Shown here in pieces: positions 26,109 to 34,440 of a DNA stretch of 36,809 nt; within the stretch, counting starts at the first letter, position 1, and each line of letters opens with the position of its first letter. This stretch comes from an uncultured bacterium (GTDB taxonomy: Bacteria; Bacteroidota; Bacteroidia; Sphingobacteriales; Sphingobacteriaceae). The notes beneath the pieces were generated by a model. It was not told the DNA's origin, searched no databases, and saw nothing but the letters and a program-made list of their open reading frames with translations. Location: the NCBI GenBank assembly GCA_903838995.1, contig CAIMAP010000021.1, positions 1-36,809 on the forward strand, written 5' to 3'. A program made the translations under genes and the position numbers.

Positions 26109-27032
26109 ATGAGTTATAAAAGGGTAATTTCTTTATTGCCGGCAGCCACAGAAATCATCTGTGCTTTGGATTCGGAAAATTGTTTAGTTGGCATTTCACA
26201 CGAATGTGATTTTCCCGCACACATTTCGCATTTGCCAAAATGTACCAGTACAGTAATTCACAACAACCTTTCGAGCCTCGAAATAGATCAAATGGTTGCT
26301 CAGCAAGCCTTAGCAGGCTTATCACTTTACCAGCTAAATTGGGAGCTCATCAAATCTTTGCAACCCGATTTAATTATTACACAAGATCAATGTAAGGTTT
26401 GTGCCATACACCTAGACGACCTAAAAGCGCATATCCAATTAGCTTTGGGTTATCCAGTCGCAATCATTTCTATCAATCCTAGTACCATCGAAGATATTTT
26501 TTTAAACATCAAAGAAATAGCTAAGGCATTATCGAAAGCCGAATTAGCCGAAACGCTGCTCGAAGATTACCAAGACCGATTAGACCTTATTGCCCACAAA
26601 GTAAAACATGTGAAACAAAAGCCTAGCTTGGTTTTTATTGAATGGCTCGATCCATTAATGACGGCTGGGCATTGGACGCCTTCCTTAATTTCACTAGCAG
26701 GCGCGCATTGTATGCTGTCAAATCCAGGGCAAAATTCTCAAAAAAATAATTGGTCCGACTTACAACAAGCTGATCCAGATTTTATTGTCATTGCCCCATG
26801 TGGTTTTAATTTGGAGCGAATCAAACAAGAAATTCATTTATTGCAGACAAACCCACATTGGGCAGATTTAAAAGCGGTAAAAGAAAATCGCGTTTTTATA
26901 GCCGATGGCAATGCCTTTTTCAATAGACCAGGGCCACGAATCATCGATTCTGCCGAAATTATAGCGGAAATCTTGCAAGTAAACCAGTTTTATTTCGGTT
27001 TAGAAGGAAGTGCATGGGAATGGACCAATTAG
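26109..27032 (+). CDS. BtuF-like periplasmic-binding-fold protein without signal peptide
   Basis: Protein of 307 residues of the helical-backbone metal/cobalamin-receptor family (BtuF/FhuD type). It starts directly with the first strand (YKRVISLLPAATEIICALD), so there is no signal peptide or lipobox. Family features include VGISHECDFP, LQPDLIITQDQCKVCAI, VFIEWLDPLMTAGHWTPSLI and DPDFIVIAPCGF. The family usually delivers B12 or iron-siderophore to an ABC permease, but no btuC, btuD or TonB-receptor gene lies nearby. A cytoplasmic location is therefore expected and its role there is unclear. The start is firm: no upstream in-frame extension was offered, and the palindromic promoter sits just before it. 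Confidence 0.85.
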   Translation: MSYKRVISLLPAATEIICALDSENCLVGISHECDFPAHISHLPKCTSTVIHNNLSSLEIDQMVAQQALAGLSLYQLNWELIKSLQPDLIITQDQCKVCAIHLDDLKAHIQLALGYPVAIISINPSTIEDIFLNIKEIAKALSKAELAETLLEDYQDRLDLIAHKVKHVKQKPSLVFIEWLDPLMTAGHWTPSLISLAGAHCMLSNPGQNSQKNNWSDLQQADPDFIVIAPCGFNLERIKQEIHLLQTNPHWADLKAVKENRVFIADGNAFFNRPGPRIIDSAEIIAEILQVNQFYFGLEGSAWEWTN

Positions 27033-27101
27033 CCATCTAAAAGTCTAAATAATTTCGTATTTTAGCCATTAGCAGGAATCAATCAAAAATGCTTTAAATA
27101 G

Positions 27102-27124
27102 CTGTTAAACCCTGTTTTTAACAG
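27102..27124. promoter_or_regulatory. Inverted repeat in the parA leader
   Basis: CTGTTAAA (27102-27109) and TTTAACAG (27117-27124) form a perfect 8-base inverted repeat with a 7-base loop, 25 bases before the parA start. There is no T run after it, so it is not a terminator. It could be an operator for autoregulation or an mRNA hairpin. It does not match the usual parS core (CACGTG). Confidence 0.4.
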
Positions 27125-27148
27125 GCTAATTCAAAATTAAATAAATAA

Positions 27149-27952
27149 ATGGGTAAGATCATTGCGTTAGCAAACCAAAAGGGGGGCGTTGGAAAAACAA
27201 CTTCGTCTATCAATTTAGCAGCAAGTTTGGCTGTTTTAGAATATCGCACACTATTAGTAGATGCCGATCCTCAAGCCAATGCGACTTCAGGAATTGGTTA
27301 CGATCCTAGAGAAATCAAAGCGAGTATATACGAGTGCATTATCAATAGTGTTGAACCTAGAGATGCAATCTTAGCAACCCATACACCAAACTTAGATTTA
27401 TTACCTGCCCATATCGATTTAGTGGGTGCCGAAATAGAAATGATCAATTTACCCGATCGAGAACATAAAATGAAAGAAGTCTTTGCAAAAATCAAAGACC
27501 AATACGATTTTATTATCATCGATTGTTCACCATCGTTAGGCTTAATTACTATTAATTCCTTAACTGCTGCCGATTCGGTCATTGTGCCGGTTCAATGCGA
27601 ATATTTTGCACTAGAGGGTTTAGGTAAATTATTAAACACCATTAAAATTGTACAATCAAGGTTAAATCCAAATTTACAAATCGAAGGCATTTTACTAACC
27701 ATGTACGATGTCAGATTGCGTTTATCAAATCAAGTAGTCGAAGAAGTAAGAACACATTTTCAAGGCTTAGTATTTGATACCATCATTCAAAGAAATACGC
27801 GTTTAAGTGAGGCGCCAAGTTTTGGAGTGTCTGTTATTATGCACGATGCATCCAGTAAGGGAGCGATTAATTACCTCAACCTTGCCAAAGAAATTTTGCA
27901 AAAAAACGGTTTAACCAAAGAAGTAGAAAACACTGATTTAAAAAATAATTAA
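27149..27952 (+). CDS. parA: Chromosome partitioning ATPase ParA (Soj)
   Basis: Protein of 267 residues with the deviant Walker A KGGVGKTT (11-18), the LLVDADPQANAT switch and the FIIIDCSPSLGL Walker B strand, all classic for chromosomal ParA. It uses ATP-dependent DNA binding to move ParB-parS complexes and segregate origins. Its stop codon shares one base with the parB start (TAATG at 27950-27954), so translation is coupled. First gene of the conserved parA-parB-DUF5683-dapB-lepB run. Confidence 0.97.
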   Translation: MGKIIALANQKGGVGKTTSSINLAASLAVLEYRTLLVDADPQANATSGIGYDPREIKASIYECIINSVEPRDAILATHTPNLDLLPAHIDLVGAEIEMINLPDREHKMKEVFAKIKDQYDFIIIDCSPSLGLITINSLTAADSVIVPVQCEYFALEGLGKLLNTIKIVQSRLNPNLQIEGILLTMYDVRLRLSNQVVEEVRTHFQGLVFDTIIQRNTRLSEAPSFGVSVIMHDASSKGAINYLNLAKEILQKNGLTKEVENTDLKNN

Positions 27953-28875
27953 TGAGTAGCGCAACGAAACGAAACGCTTTAGGGAGAGGTCTTGGAGCAT
28001 TATTAACTGATAACGATATTGTGAATCCTAAAAGTACAGGGTTGCCTCCAATTGTTTCCAATAATAACAGCATCGATAGCATTGATATCAATTTAATCGA
28101 AACCAATCCTTATCAGCCCCGCGATACTTTCGAAACAGAAGCTTTGAAAGAATTAGCAGCTTCTATAAAAGCACAAGGAATTATTCAACCATTAACCGTT
28201 AGAAAATTATCGAATAATGCGTATCAATTAATTTCTGGCGAACGCAGATTGCGCGCCAGTAAATTAGCTGGTTTAACCGAAGTGCCGGTTTATATTAGGG
28301 CTGCGAATGATCAAGAAATGTTAGAAATGGCATTGATTGAAAACATACAAAGAGAAAATTTAAATGCCATTGAAGTAGCCATTTCATTTCAACGCATGTT
28401 AGATGAATGCAGTTTAAAGCAAGAAGAATTAGGCGATCGGGTAGGAAAAAATAGGTCGACCGTTACCAATTATTTGAGACTATTAAAGTTGCCACCCGTA
28501 ATTCAGGCTGCCTTAAGAGATTCAAAAATATCGATGGGTCATGCAAGGGCAATGATCTCTATGGACTCTATAGATAAACAGTTGTATGCCTTCGAAGAAG
28601 TTTTAAAGAATGATTTATCGGTTCGTAAATTAGAAGATTTAGTGCGCAGCATGTCTGATAAAAACACAATTAAATCAACCGATAAAACAAAGAGTCCTGC
28701 AGCCAAAGCAGAACAAGCATTTTCTTCAGAATACCAAAGAATTCAATCCGATTTAGCTGCCAAATTTGATGCTAAAGTTAGTTTGAAAGCAGATAAAAAC
28801 GGGAGCGGAAATATTCAAATTCCATTTATTTCTACCGATGATTTAAATAGAATATTAGAAATGTTAGATTGGTAA
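27952..28875 (+). CDS. parB: Chromosome partitioning protein ParB (Spo0J)
   Basis: Protein of 307 residues. The N-terminal GRGLGALL motif that contacts ParA is at 11-18. The ParB/Srx nuclease-like domain has NPYQPR and the CTP-binding GERRLRASKLAG, followed by IENIQRENLN and a DNA-binding HTH region (VGKNRSTVTNYLRLLKLP). A short C-terminal dimerisation region ends the protein. It binds parS and slides on DNA as a CTP-dependent clamp. I did not see a CACGTG-centred parS in this window. Confidence 0.97.
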   Translation: MSSATKRNALGRGLGALLTDNDIVNPKSTGLPPIVSNNNSIDSIDINLIETNPYQPRDTFETEALKELAASIKAQGIIQPLTVRKLSNNAYQLISGERRLRASKLAGLTEVPVYIRAANDQEMLEMALIENIQRENLNAIEVAISFQRMLDECSLKQEELGDRVGKNRSTVTNYLRLLKLPPVIQAALRDSKISMGHARAMISMDSIDKQLYAFEEVLKNDLSVRKLEDLVRSMSDKNTIKSTDKTKSPAAKAEQAFSSEYQRIQSDLAAKFDAKVSLKADKNGSGNIQIPFISTDDLNRILEMLDW

Positions 28876-29436
28876 ATGATGCATAAATGGCTACTGTTTT
28901 TCAGTTTGTTTGTCATTAGCTTTACCCATGCGAAGGCTCAATCATCAACACCTTCGGTTGTTTTACTGAATCCACATTCGCCAAACAAAGCAGCTAATTT
29001 ATCTGCTTTGTTGCCAGGTTTAGGGCAAGTCTATAACAAGCAATATTTAAAAGTGCCTGTTTTTTATGCAGGTGCTGCGGGTTTGATTTACGGTATTCGT
29101 TGGAATAACTTACAATATAAAAAGTATTTAAATGCGTATCGACTAGATGCCGATACCAGTGCCAGCACGCAATCCGAATTTTCCGGTTTGTATTCTGTGG
29201 CTAATCTTATTGTCTTAAAAGATTTTTACAGAAGAAACCGAGATTTATCGGCAATTGTTTTGTCGTTGTGGTATGCAGCTAACATTGTAGATGCTTATGT
29301 TTATGCACAATTTTATAATTTCGATGTCAGTGATAATTTAAGTTTGAATGTAAAGCCTTATATCTATCAGCCCGCGTTTACTGCGAGTTCTGGAGCTTTG
29401 GCAACTGGTTTAACGCTTACCCTACGTATTAAATAA
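28876..29436 (+). CDS. DUF5683-family membrane protein
   Basis: Protein of 186 residues that starts on the base after the parB stop. A signal peptide (1-21) is followed by the family core NPHSPNKAANLSALLPGLGQVYNK, a hydrophobic stretch FYAGAAGLIYGI, then a second hydrophobic segment (LSAIVLSLWYAANIVDAYVYA). Function is unknown. Its position between parB and dapB is conserved across many Bacteroidota (from memory), so it is part of a long-lived operon. Met2 (28879) is an equally possible start. Confidence 0.85.
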   Translation: MMHKWLLFFSLFVISFTHAKAQSSTPSVVLLNPHSPNKAANLSALLPGLGQVYNKQYLKVPVFYAGAAGLIYGIRWNNLQYKKYLNAYRLDADTSASTQSEFSGLYSVANLIVLKDFYRRNRDLSAIVLSLWYAANIVDAYVYAQFYNFDVSDNLSLNVKPYIYQPAFTASSGALATGLTLTLRIK

Positions 29437-29437
29437 A

Positions 29438-30181
29438 ATGAAAATTGCATTAATTGGTTTTGGTAAAATGGGTCAAGAGATTGCGAATCTTGCCATTGCA
29501 GATGGACACGAAATTGTTTTGAAAATCAATTCGGAGAATGCCGCAGAATTAACAATTTCCAATTTGCAAAAGGCAGAGGTGGCCATCGAATTTTCTAAGC
29601 CTACATTAGTGGAGTCGCATATTCAAATTTGTTTAGCAGCTGGAGTGCCTATTGTTGTTGGTACTACTGCTTGGTACGAAAATTACGATAAAATGGCAAA
29701 AGAAGTACAGGCACAAAATGGCACATTATTTCATGCTACCAATTTCAGTATTGGTGTAAATTTATTTTGGAAAATAACCCAAACAGCTGCAAAACTCATT
29801 TCGAATTACGATTACCAAGTACATATAGACGAAATTCATCATACACAAAAATTAGATGCACCCAGTGGTACAGCCATCACAACTGCTGAATTGATTTTAC
29901 AAGAAATGCGTAGTTTGTCTGCTTGGACTAACGAAATCGTTACAAAAGAGGACTTAACTATTCGAAATAATTCTTCAAATTCGGAGTTATTAATTCGGTC
30001 TGTGCGCGAAGAGCAAGTGCCCGGCACACATACCGTTATTTTTGAAAACGAAATCGATCAAATTTCGGTATCACATATTGCACATAACAGAAAAGGTTTT
30101 GCGGCTGGAGCCATTCAAGCAGCAAAATTTATTAGCAATAAAAAAGGAATTTTTAACATGAACGATTTATTGTCGTTATAA
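29438..30181 (+). CDS. dapB: 4-hydroxy-tetrahydrodipicolinate reductase
   Basis: Cytoplasmic enzyme of the lysine/diaminopimelate pathway that reduces the DapA product with NAD(P)H. It has 247 residues: nucleotide-binding GFGKMG (7-12), VVGTTAW (73-79), ATNFSIGVNLFW, and the catalytic segment EIHHTQKLDAPSGTA with His134-His135 and Lys138. The C-terminal SHIAHNRKGFAAGAI is also typical. It follows the DUF5683 gene with a one-base gap. Confidence 0.96.
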   Translation: MKIALIGFGKMGQEIANLAIADGHEIVLKINSENAAELTISNLQKAEVAIEFSKPTLVESHIQICLAAGVPIVVGTTAWYENYDKMAKEVQAQNGTLFHATNFSIGVNLFWKITQTAAKLISNYDYQVHIDEIHHTQKLDAPSGTAITTAELILQEMRSLSAWTNEIVTKEDLTIRNNSSNSELLIRSVREEQVPGTHTVIFENEIDQISVSHIAHNRKGFAAGAIQAAKFISNKKGIFNMNDLLSL

Positions 30182-30192
30182 AAAAATAAAAA

Positions 30193-31293
30193 ATGAATTG
30201 GAAATTTTGGAATAAAAAAAATACAAAAGTAGCAAAGCAAAAAAAATCAGCCACTCGCGAGTGGGTTGATGCCTTGTTGTTTGCAGTTATTGCTGCCACT
30301 ATTATTAGGGGTTTATTTATAGAAGCCTTTACCATTCCAACACCTTCTATGGAGCGTTCTTTATTAGTCGGTGATTTTTTATTTGTGAGTAAAGTGAATT
30401 ACGGTGCTCGAACACCAATCACACCCATTGCATTTCCATTTGCGCATCATACCATGCCGATTATTGGCACCAAATCTTACCTAGATTTTATTCAATTACC
30501 TTATTTTAGATTACCGGGTTTTCAAAAAATTAAAAGACACGATGTCGTAGTTTTTAATTATCCAATGGAAGACTTTAGACCCATCGATAAACAAGAAAAT
30601 TATATTAAAAGATGTATTGCTATTGCAGGCGACACCATTCAATTAAAGAATATGTCGGTTAGTGTAAATGGAGTGGCAGAAGAATTACCTGTGGAGTCTC
30701 AAACAAATTACTTAGTCAAAACAGACGGTACTGCTTTTAACGACAAAGCCTTAATGGCATTGGATATTTACGAGTATGGTAGGGTTTCGGAAGATGGCGA
30801 TTATATTTTTACCTTAACTAAAGCCAATGCCGAAAAGTTGCAATATTTTGCCAATGTAAGAAGTGTATCTCCTGCATTTAGAGAGCATGGACAATATGCC
30901 GATTATGTATTTCCTTTTGATCCAAAGTTAGGTTGGAACGAAGATAATTTTGGACCATTAGTAGTGCCTGCAAAAGGCATGAACATCAATATTACTGGAA
31001 CAAATTTAGGTTTATATAAAAGAGCAATTACCGTTTACGAAGGAAATACTTTAGAAGAAAAAGCAGATGGTATTTATATTAATGGACAAAAATCCGATAC
31101 CTATACTTTTAAAATGGATTACTATTTTATGATGGGTGATAATCGCCACAACTCTTTAGATTCGAGGTTTTGGGGATTTGTACCAGAAAATAGAATTGTA
31201 GGGAAAGCTTTATTTATTTGGATGAGTTGGGATACCAATGGCTCTTTCTTGAATAAAATTAGGTGGTCAAGAATTTTCAACGGCATCAATTAA
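30193..31293 (+). CDS. lepB: Signal peptidase I
   Basis: Membrane-bound peptidase that removes signal peptides from exported proteins. It has 366 residues with one membrane helix (~25-45), the catalytic Ser52 in [10 protein letters not shown], and the general base Lys139 in [13 protein letters not shown]. The C-terminal box [16 protein letters not shown] follows after a ~190-residue insertion, which is long, as usual in Bacteroidota. It lies 11 bases after dapB. Its stop overlaps the stop of the convergent LDH2-family gene: the palindrome TTAA at 31290-31293 supplies TAA to both strands. Confidence 0.96.
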   Translation: MNWKFWNKKNTKVAKQKKSATREWVDALLFAVIAATIIRGLFIEAFTIPTPSMERSLLVGDFLFVSKVNYGARTPITPIAFPFAHHTMPIIGTKSYLDFIQLPYFRLPGFQKIKRHDVVVFNYPMEDFRPIDKQENYIKRCIAIAGDTIQLKNMSVSVNGVAEELPVESQTNYLVKTDGTAFNDKALMALDIYEYGRVSEDGDYIFTLTKANAEKLQYFANVRSVSPAFREHGQYADYVFPFDPKLGWNEDNFGPLVVPAKGMNINITGTNLGLYKRAITVYEGNTLEEKADGIYINGQKSDTYTFKMDYYFMMGDNRHNSLDSRFWGFVPENRIVGKALFIWMSWDTNGSFLNKIRWSRIFNGIN

Positions 31294-32375
31294 AAATCCA
31301 TATTCACTTTTAATTCTGCGGCTAATTTTTTCAAGTCTTCGTATACAATTTGATTAACAGGAATACCTGTTTTCGAAAAGTTTTTAAAGGCCATCATTTC
31401 TGGTTCTCCAGGAATAATCAGGGGTTGATTTGCATCTTTGGGTTTCGCTGCTTTGAATCTTTCAATCCAAGTGTCTATAGATTGGTAATAATCTTCTTTC
31501 GCTCTAAAACCATCTATTCGCATTGCACCAAAAAAGTGGCCAATCCCTTTGCCAACAGGGTTTTCGGCTGGTTCTAAAAAGCTCACAAATGGAGGAACCC
31601 ATGGGCCAAAATTTGCGCCCGATAACACAGCCGATAAAATATCTACGGTTGCACTTAATCCAAAACCTTTATGACTTCCATGTGCCATATCGCTGCCTAA
31701 TGGCAAAAGTGATCCACCATTTTTTAATTCGTTAGGATCGCTAGAAGCATTGCCCTCTTTGGTTTGTAGCCATCCTGCAGGAATTTTTTTATTCGCTCTT
31801 TGCGCAATTTCTAATTTCCCATTGGCTGCTGCAGCAGTGGCCATATCAATCACAATGGGATCATATTTATTTGCAGGAAAAGCAAAACACATCGGATTGG
31901 TCCCTAACATTCTTTCGATCGAAAAAGTAGGAGCTACTAATGGGCTGGCATTGGTCATGGCTATGCCAATCATATCTTCGGGCAAAGCTTTCATGGCATG
32001 ATAAGCAGCAATACCAAAATGATTCGAGTTTTTTACGGCTACCCAGGCGCTACCATATTGCTTGGCTTTGCTAATGGCTAAATCCATTGCAAATGGGGCA
32101 ACCACAAGCCCTAAGCCCTCATCTCCATCCACGGTAGCAGTTGTAGCTAATTCATGAACTACGCGTATGTTGGGCCTTACATTGATTCTATTTTTCTCCC
32201 ACAAACGAATATAACCGCTCAAACGAGCCAATCCATGCGATTCTACGCCTCGCAAATCGGCTGCTAATAAAACCGCCGCTGCCTGCTTTTGGTCGGCTTC
32301 GTCGAGTCCAATTTCGGCAAAAATACGACAGATAAAGCCGTTTAAGATCTCCTGAGGTATATTTATAATGTTCAT
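31290..32375 (-). CDS. LDH2-family (Ldh/malate/lactate-type) NAD(P)-dependent dehydrogenase
   Basis: Cytoplasmic oxidoreductase of 361 residues in the YlbC/MDH type-2 family. The conserved [13 protein letters not shown] carries the expected catalytic His47. [11 protein letters not shown] (His119), [11 protein letters not shown] and the substrate-site GSHKGFGLS are present. Family members reduce or oxidise 2-oxo/2-hydroxy acids such as malate, lactate, ureidoglycolate or sulfolactate; the substrate cannot be fixed from sequence. The gene stands alone, overlapping lepB tail to tail by four bases. Confidence 0.92.
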   Translation of the reverse strand: MNIINIPQEILNGFICRIFAEIGLDEADQKQAAAVLLAADLRGVESHGLARLSGYIRLWEKNRINVRPNIRVVHELATTATVDGDEGLGLVVAPFAMDLAISKAKQYGSAWVAVKNSNHFGIAAYHAMKALPEDMIGIAMTNASPLVAPTFSIERMLGTNPMCFAFPANKYDPIVIDMATAAAANGKLEIAQRANKKIPAGWLQTKEGNASSDPNELKNGGSLLPLGSDMAHGSHKGFGLSATVDILSAVLSGANFGPWVPPFVSFLEPAENPVGKGIGHFFGAMRIDGFRAKEDYYQSIDTWIERFKAAKPKDANQPLIIPGEPEMMAFKNFSKTGIPVNQIVYEDLKKLAAELKVNMDF

Positions 32376-32450
32376 TTCTAGTGGTTTAAGAATTTTTAGC
32401 TGCTTTAATTCCTAATTTTCTTGCAAATTATTCATTTAAAGCAATATTTT

Positions 32451-32481
32451 TTGGTTTTTTTTAAATCAAATGTTATATTTG
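32451..32481 (+). promoter_or_regulatory. Strong Bacteroidota-type promoter
   Basis: TTG (32451-32453), a 20-base spacer and TATATTTG (32474-32481) match the Bacteroidota -33/-7 consensus well. The expected transcript start is near 32488, giving a leader of about 33 bases before the ATG at 32521. An inverted repeat ATCAAAT/ATTTGAT (32465-32471 and 32477-32483) overlaps the -7 box. The promoter lies inside a longer open frame starting at 32470, which argues against that upstream start. Confidence 0.7.
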
Positions 32482-32520
32482 ATATTAATAGATTTTGCAA
32501 ATAAACAATTAAAAAAAATT

Positions 32521-34356
32521 ATGATGAAAAAACTACTTTTATTAAGCATGGGAGCTGTAATGGCTTTACAAGCTTCTGCGCAAGACGTAACGCGTCTTTC
32601 AACGAACTTATTGGATGGCCAAAAGCAAAATTCAGTAAGCGTTGTAAAAAGAAATCCAAACATTAAAACAACTGCTAATTCAGTTTTAACTGTTACGCCA
32701 ATTACAATTGGTTCTGCGGTAAATGCATTTACACAAATTGGTCAAAACAGAAGAAGAGTTTCTGTTGATCAAGATTTAAACACAGTTGTATTTGTTCACC
32801 GTGGCGATCCAGCTGTTACAGGTTCATCAGGAAACAAAGCAATGTTCGATATCTCTTCAGATGGTGGAGCTAATTGGACTTCAAACCTTGGTCCAGTTAT
32901 CGACTTAGAGCCAGCTGCTCCGCACACTCGTTACCCACAAGGTGCACTTATGAACCCAACTGCAGGAAATACCAACGCGGCTAATGCACGTATTATTGGT
33001 ATGGCTCCAAAAGCAGACGGTGTAAACAATGGTTGGGGTGGTTTAATGCAAGGTACTTGTAAATTAGATGGTACAGGTTCTGTTAAAACTTATTTCAATT
33101 CTGGTAACGCTTTCATTCCACAATCTTTAACAAAAAGAGTGAATGGCGAATTCTGGGCTACAGATGACACTACAACTAATGGTAACATCATTCTTTACAA
33201 AGGTGTTTATTCGGCAGCAGGTGATTCAATGACTTGGTCAATTGGTAAAACTTTAGGTAAGCCAGCTGATTTATTTGATAATTCAATTGATACAGCTACT
33301 CATTACTTAGATGTATTAGTTGCTTTTGATAAAACTGGTAACAAGGGTTGGGCTGCAGTTTCTTGCGAGTCTAAAATTGGTGCAGTAGATACTGCTTTCA
33401 ATCCAATTTTCTGGAAAACTACAGATGGTGGTGCAACTTGGACTGGTCCAGTTGAAGCTAACTTAGCATCTATGACAAATGTAATGTCTGATCCAAACTT
33501 AGGTGGTTTAAAACCATCAATGGGTTTTGATACAGGTTTAGCAGTTGATAAAAACGGTAACCCACATTTCTTCGGAGTTACTTGTGGTGCTTCTGCATCT
33601 ACAGCATATTCTTTAGCTACTGGCGCACCATTGTCTATGTATGATGTAACAATCAATGGACAAGGTAACTGGGTTGCAAATTATGTAGATACTGTTTCTT
33701 CTTTCCGTGGTGCTTCATTCGGTACTTTAACTCATGATAATGAGTGTGCTGTTGCAGTTTCTACAGATGGTGAAGCAATTTTATATTCTTGGACAGATAC
33801 TAAAGTAGCTAACCAAACTACTGCAGGTGCTAACGATTTCCCAGATTTATTTGTGAAAGGTTACTATGTTTCTTCAGGTACAATGGGAACTACAATCAAC
33901 GCAACAGAAGGTTCTTCTGTAGAGTCGGTTGCTTACTTACCAGCTCGTGCTAACGAAGCATTAGTTTCAACAGGTGGTTATACTTTAGCTACTGTTATTG
34001 CAGTACCTACAGGTGACGAAAACGTAACTGTTGGTTTCGCTTACTTAGATGGTATCGTTTACCCTAAATTTACAGGTGTAAATAATGTTAAAAATACTTT
34101 ATTCAACATCTCTAATAACTATCCAAACCCATTCTCTGGTTCAACTTCATTCGATATGAACTTGAATTCATCAGCTAATGTGGTAGTTACTATTACTAAC
34201 TTATTAGGTCAACAAGTAAAAGAAGCAGTTAATGCTACTTATACTGCTGGTGCACATACAATTAAAATTGATGCATCTAACTTAAACGCTGGTGTTTACT
34301 TCTATAATGTAAATGCAGGTGGTTTCGTAATGACTCAAAAAATGATCGTGAAGTAA
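32521..34356 (+). CDS. Secreted Asp-box (sialidase-like propeller) protein, T9SS cargo
   Basis: Exported protein of 611 residues. A signal peptide (MMKKLLLLS to ASAQ, ~21) is followed by ~500 residues of beta-rich sequence with two Asp-box motifs, SSDGGANW (~112-119) and TTDGGATW (~300-307), which mark BNR/sialidase-like propellers. No sialidase active-site arginine triad was recognised, so an enzyme function is not claimed. The last ~75 residues are a T9SS type A sorting domain (NYPNPFSGSTSF, then AGVYFYNV and a final MIVK). The start at 32521 (or 32524) is preferred over 32470 because a promoter and A-rich leader fall between them. The codons are richer in AAC, TTC and GGT than those of the neighbours, suggesting high expression. 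Confidence 0.87.
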   Translation: MMKKLLLLSMGAVMALQASAQDVTRLSTNLLDGQKQNSVSVVKRNPNIKTTANSVLTVTPITIGSAVNAFTQIGQNRRRVSVDQDLNTVVFVHRGDPAVTGSSGNKAMFDISSDGGANWTSNLGPVIDLEPAAPHTRYPQGALMNPTAGNTNAANARIIGMAPKADGVNNGWGGLMQGTCKLDGTGSVKTYFNSGNAFIPQSLTKRVNGEFWATDDTTTNGNIILYKGVYSAAGDSMTWSIGKTLGKPADLFDNSIDTATHYLDVLVAFDKTGNKGWAAVSCESKIGAVDTAFNPIFWKTTDGGATWTGPVEANLASMTNVMSDPNLGGLKPSMGFDTGLAVDKNGNPHFFGVTCGASASTAYSLATGAPLSMYDVTINGQGNWVANYVDTVSSFRGASFGTLTHDNECAVAVSTDGEAILYSWTDTKVANQTTAGANDFPDLFVKGYYVSSGTMGTTINATEGSSVESVAYLPARANEALVSTGGYTLATVIAVPTGDENVTVGFAYLDGIVYPKFTGVNNVKNTLFNISNNYPNPFSGSTSFDMNLNSSANVVVTITNLLGQQVKEAVNATYTAGAHTIKIDASNLNAGVYFYNVNAGGFVMTQKMIVK

Positions 34357-34372
34357 TTAAACTCACATCAAT

Positions 34373-34407
34373 AAAAAAGCCCTTCGATTTTTCGAAGGGC
34401 TTTTTTT
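34373..34407. terminator. Bidirectional Rho-independent terminator
   Basis: Perfect 11-bp stem AAGCCCTTCGA (34377-34387) / TCGAAGGGCTT (34392-34402) with a four-T loop, flanked by A at 34373-34378 and T at 34401-34407. It sits between the convergent Asp-box and bshC genes. Confidence 0.93.
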
Positions 34408-34440
34408 ATGCTTTCTATTTTGCTTAATCTATAGCTAAAT

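Noticed and set aside
27033-28875. parS site near parAB
   Set aside because: No CACGTG-centred palindrome was seen by eye; the inverted repeat at 27102-27124 does not match.
32470-32520. Upstream extension of the Asp-box protein to an ATG at 32470
   Set aside because: The -7 box (32474-32481) and the A-rich leader lie inside the extension, and the signal peptide begins properly at 32521 or 32524.
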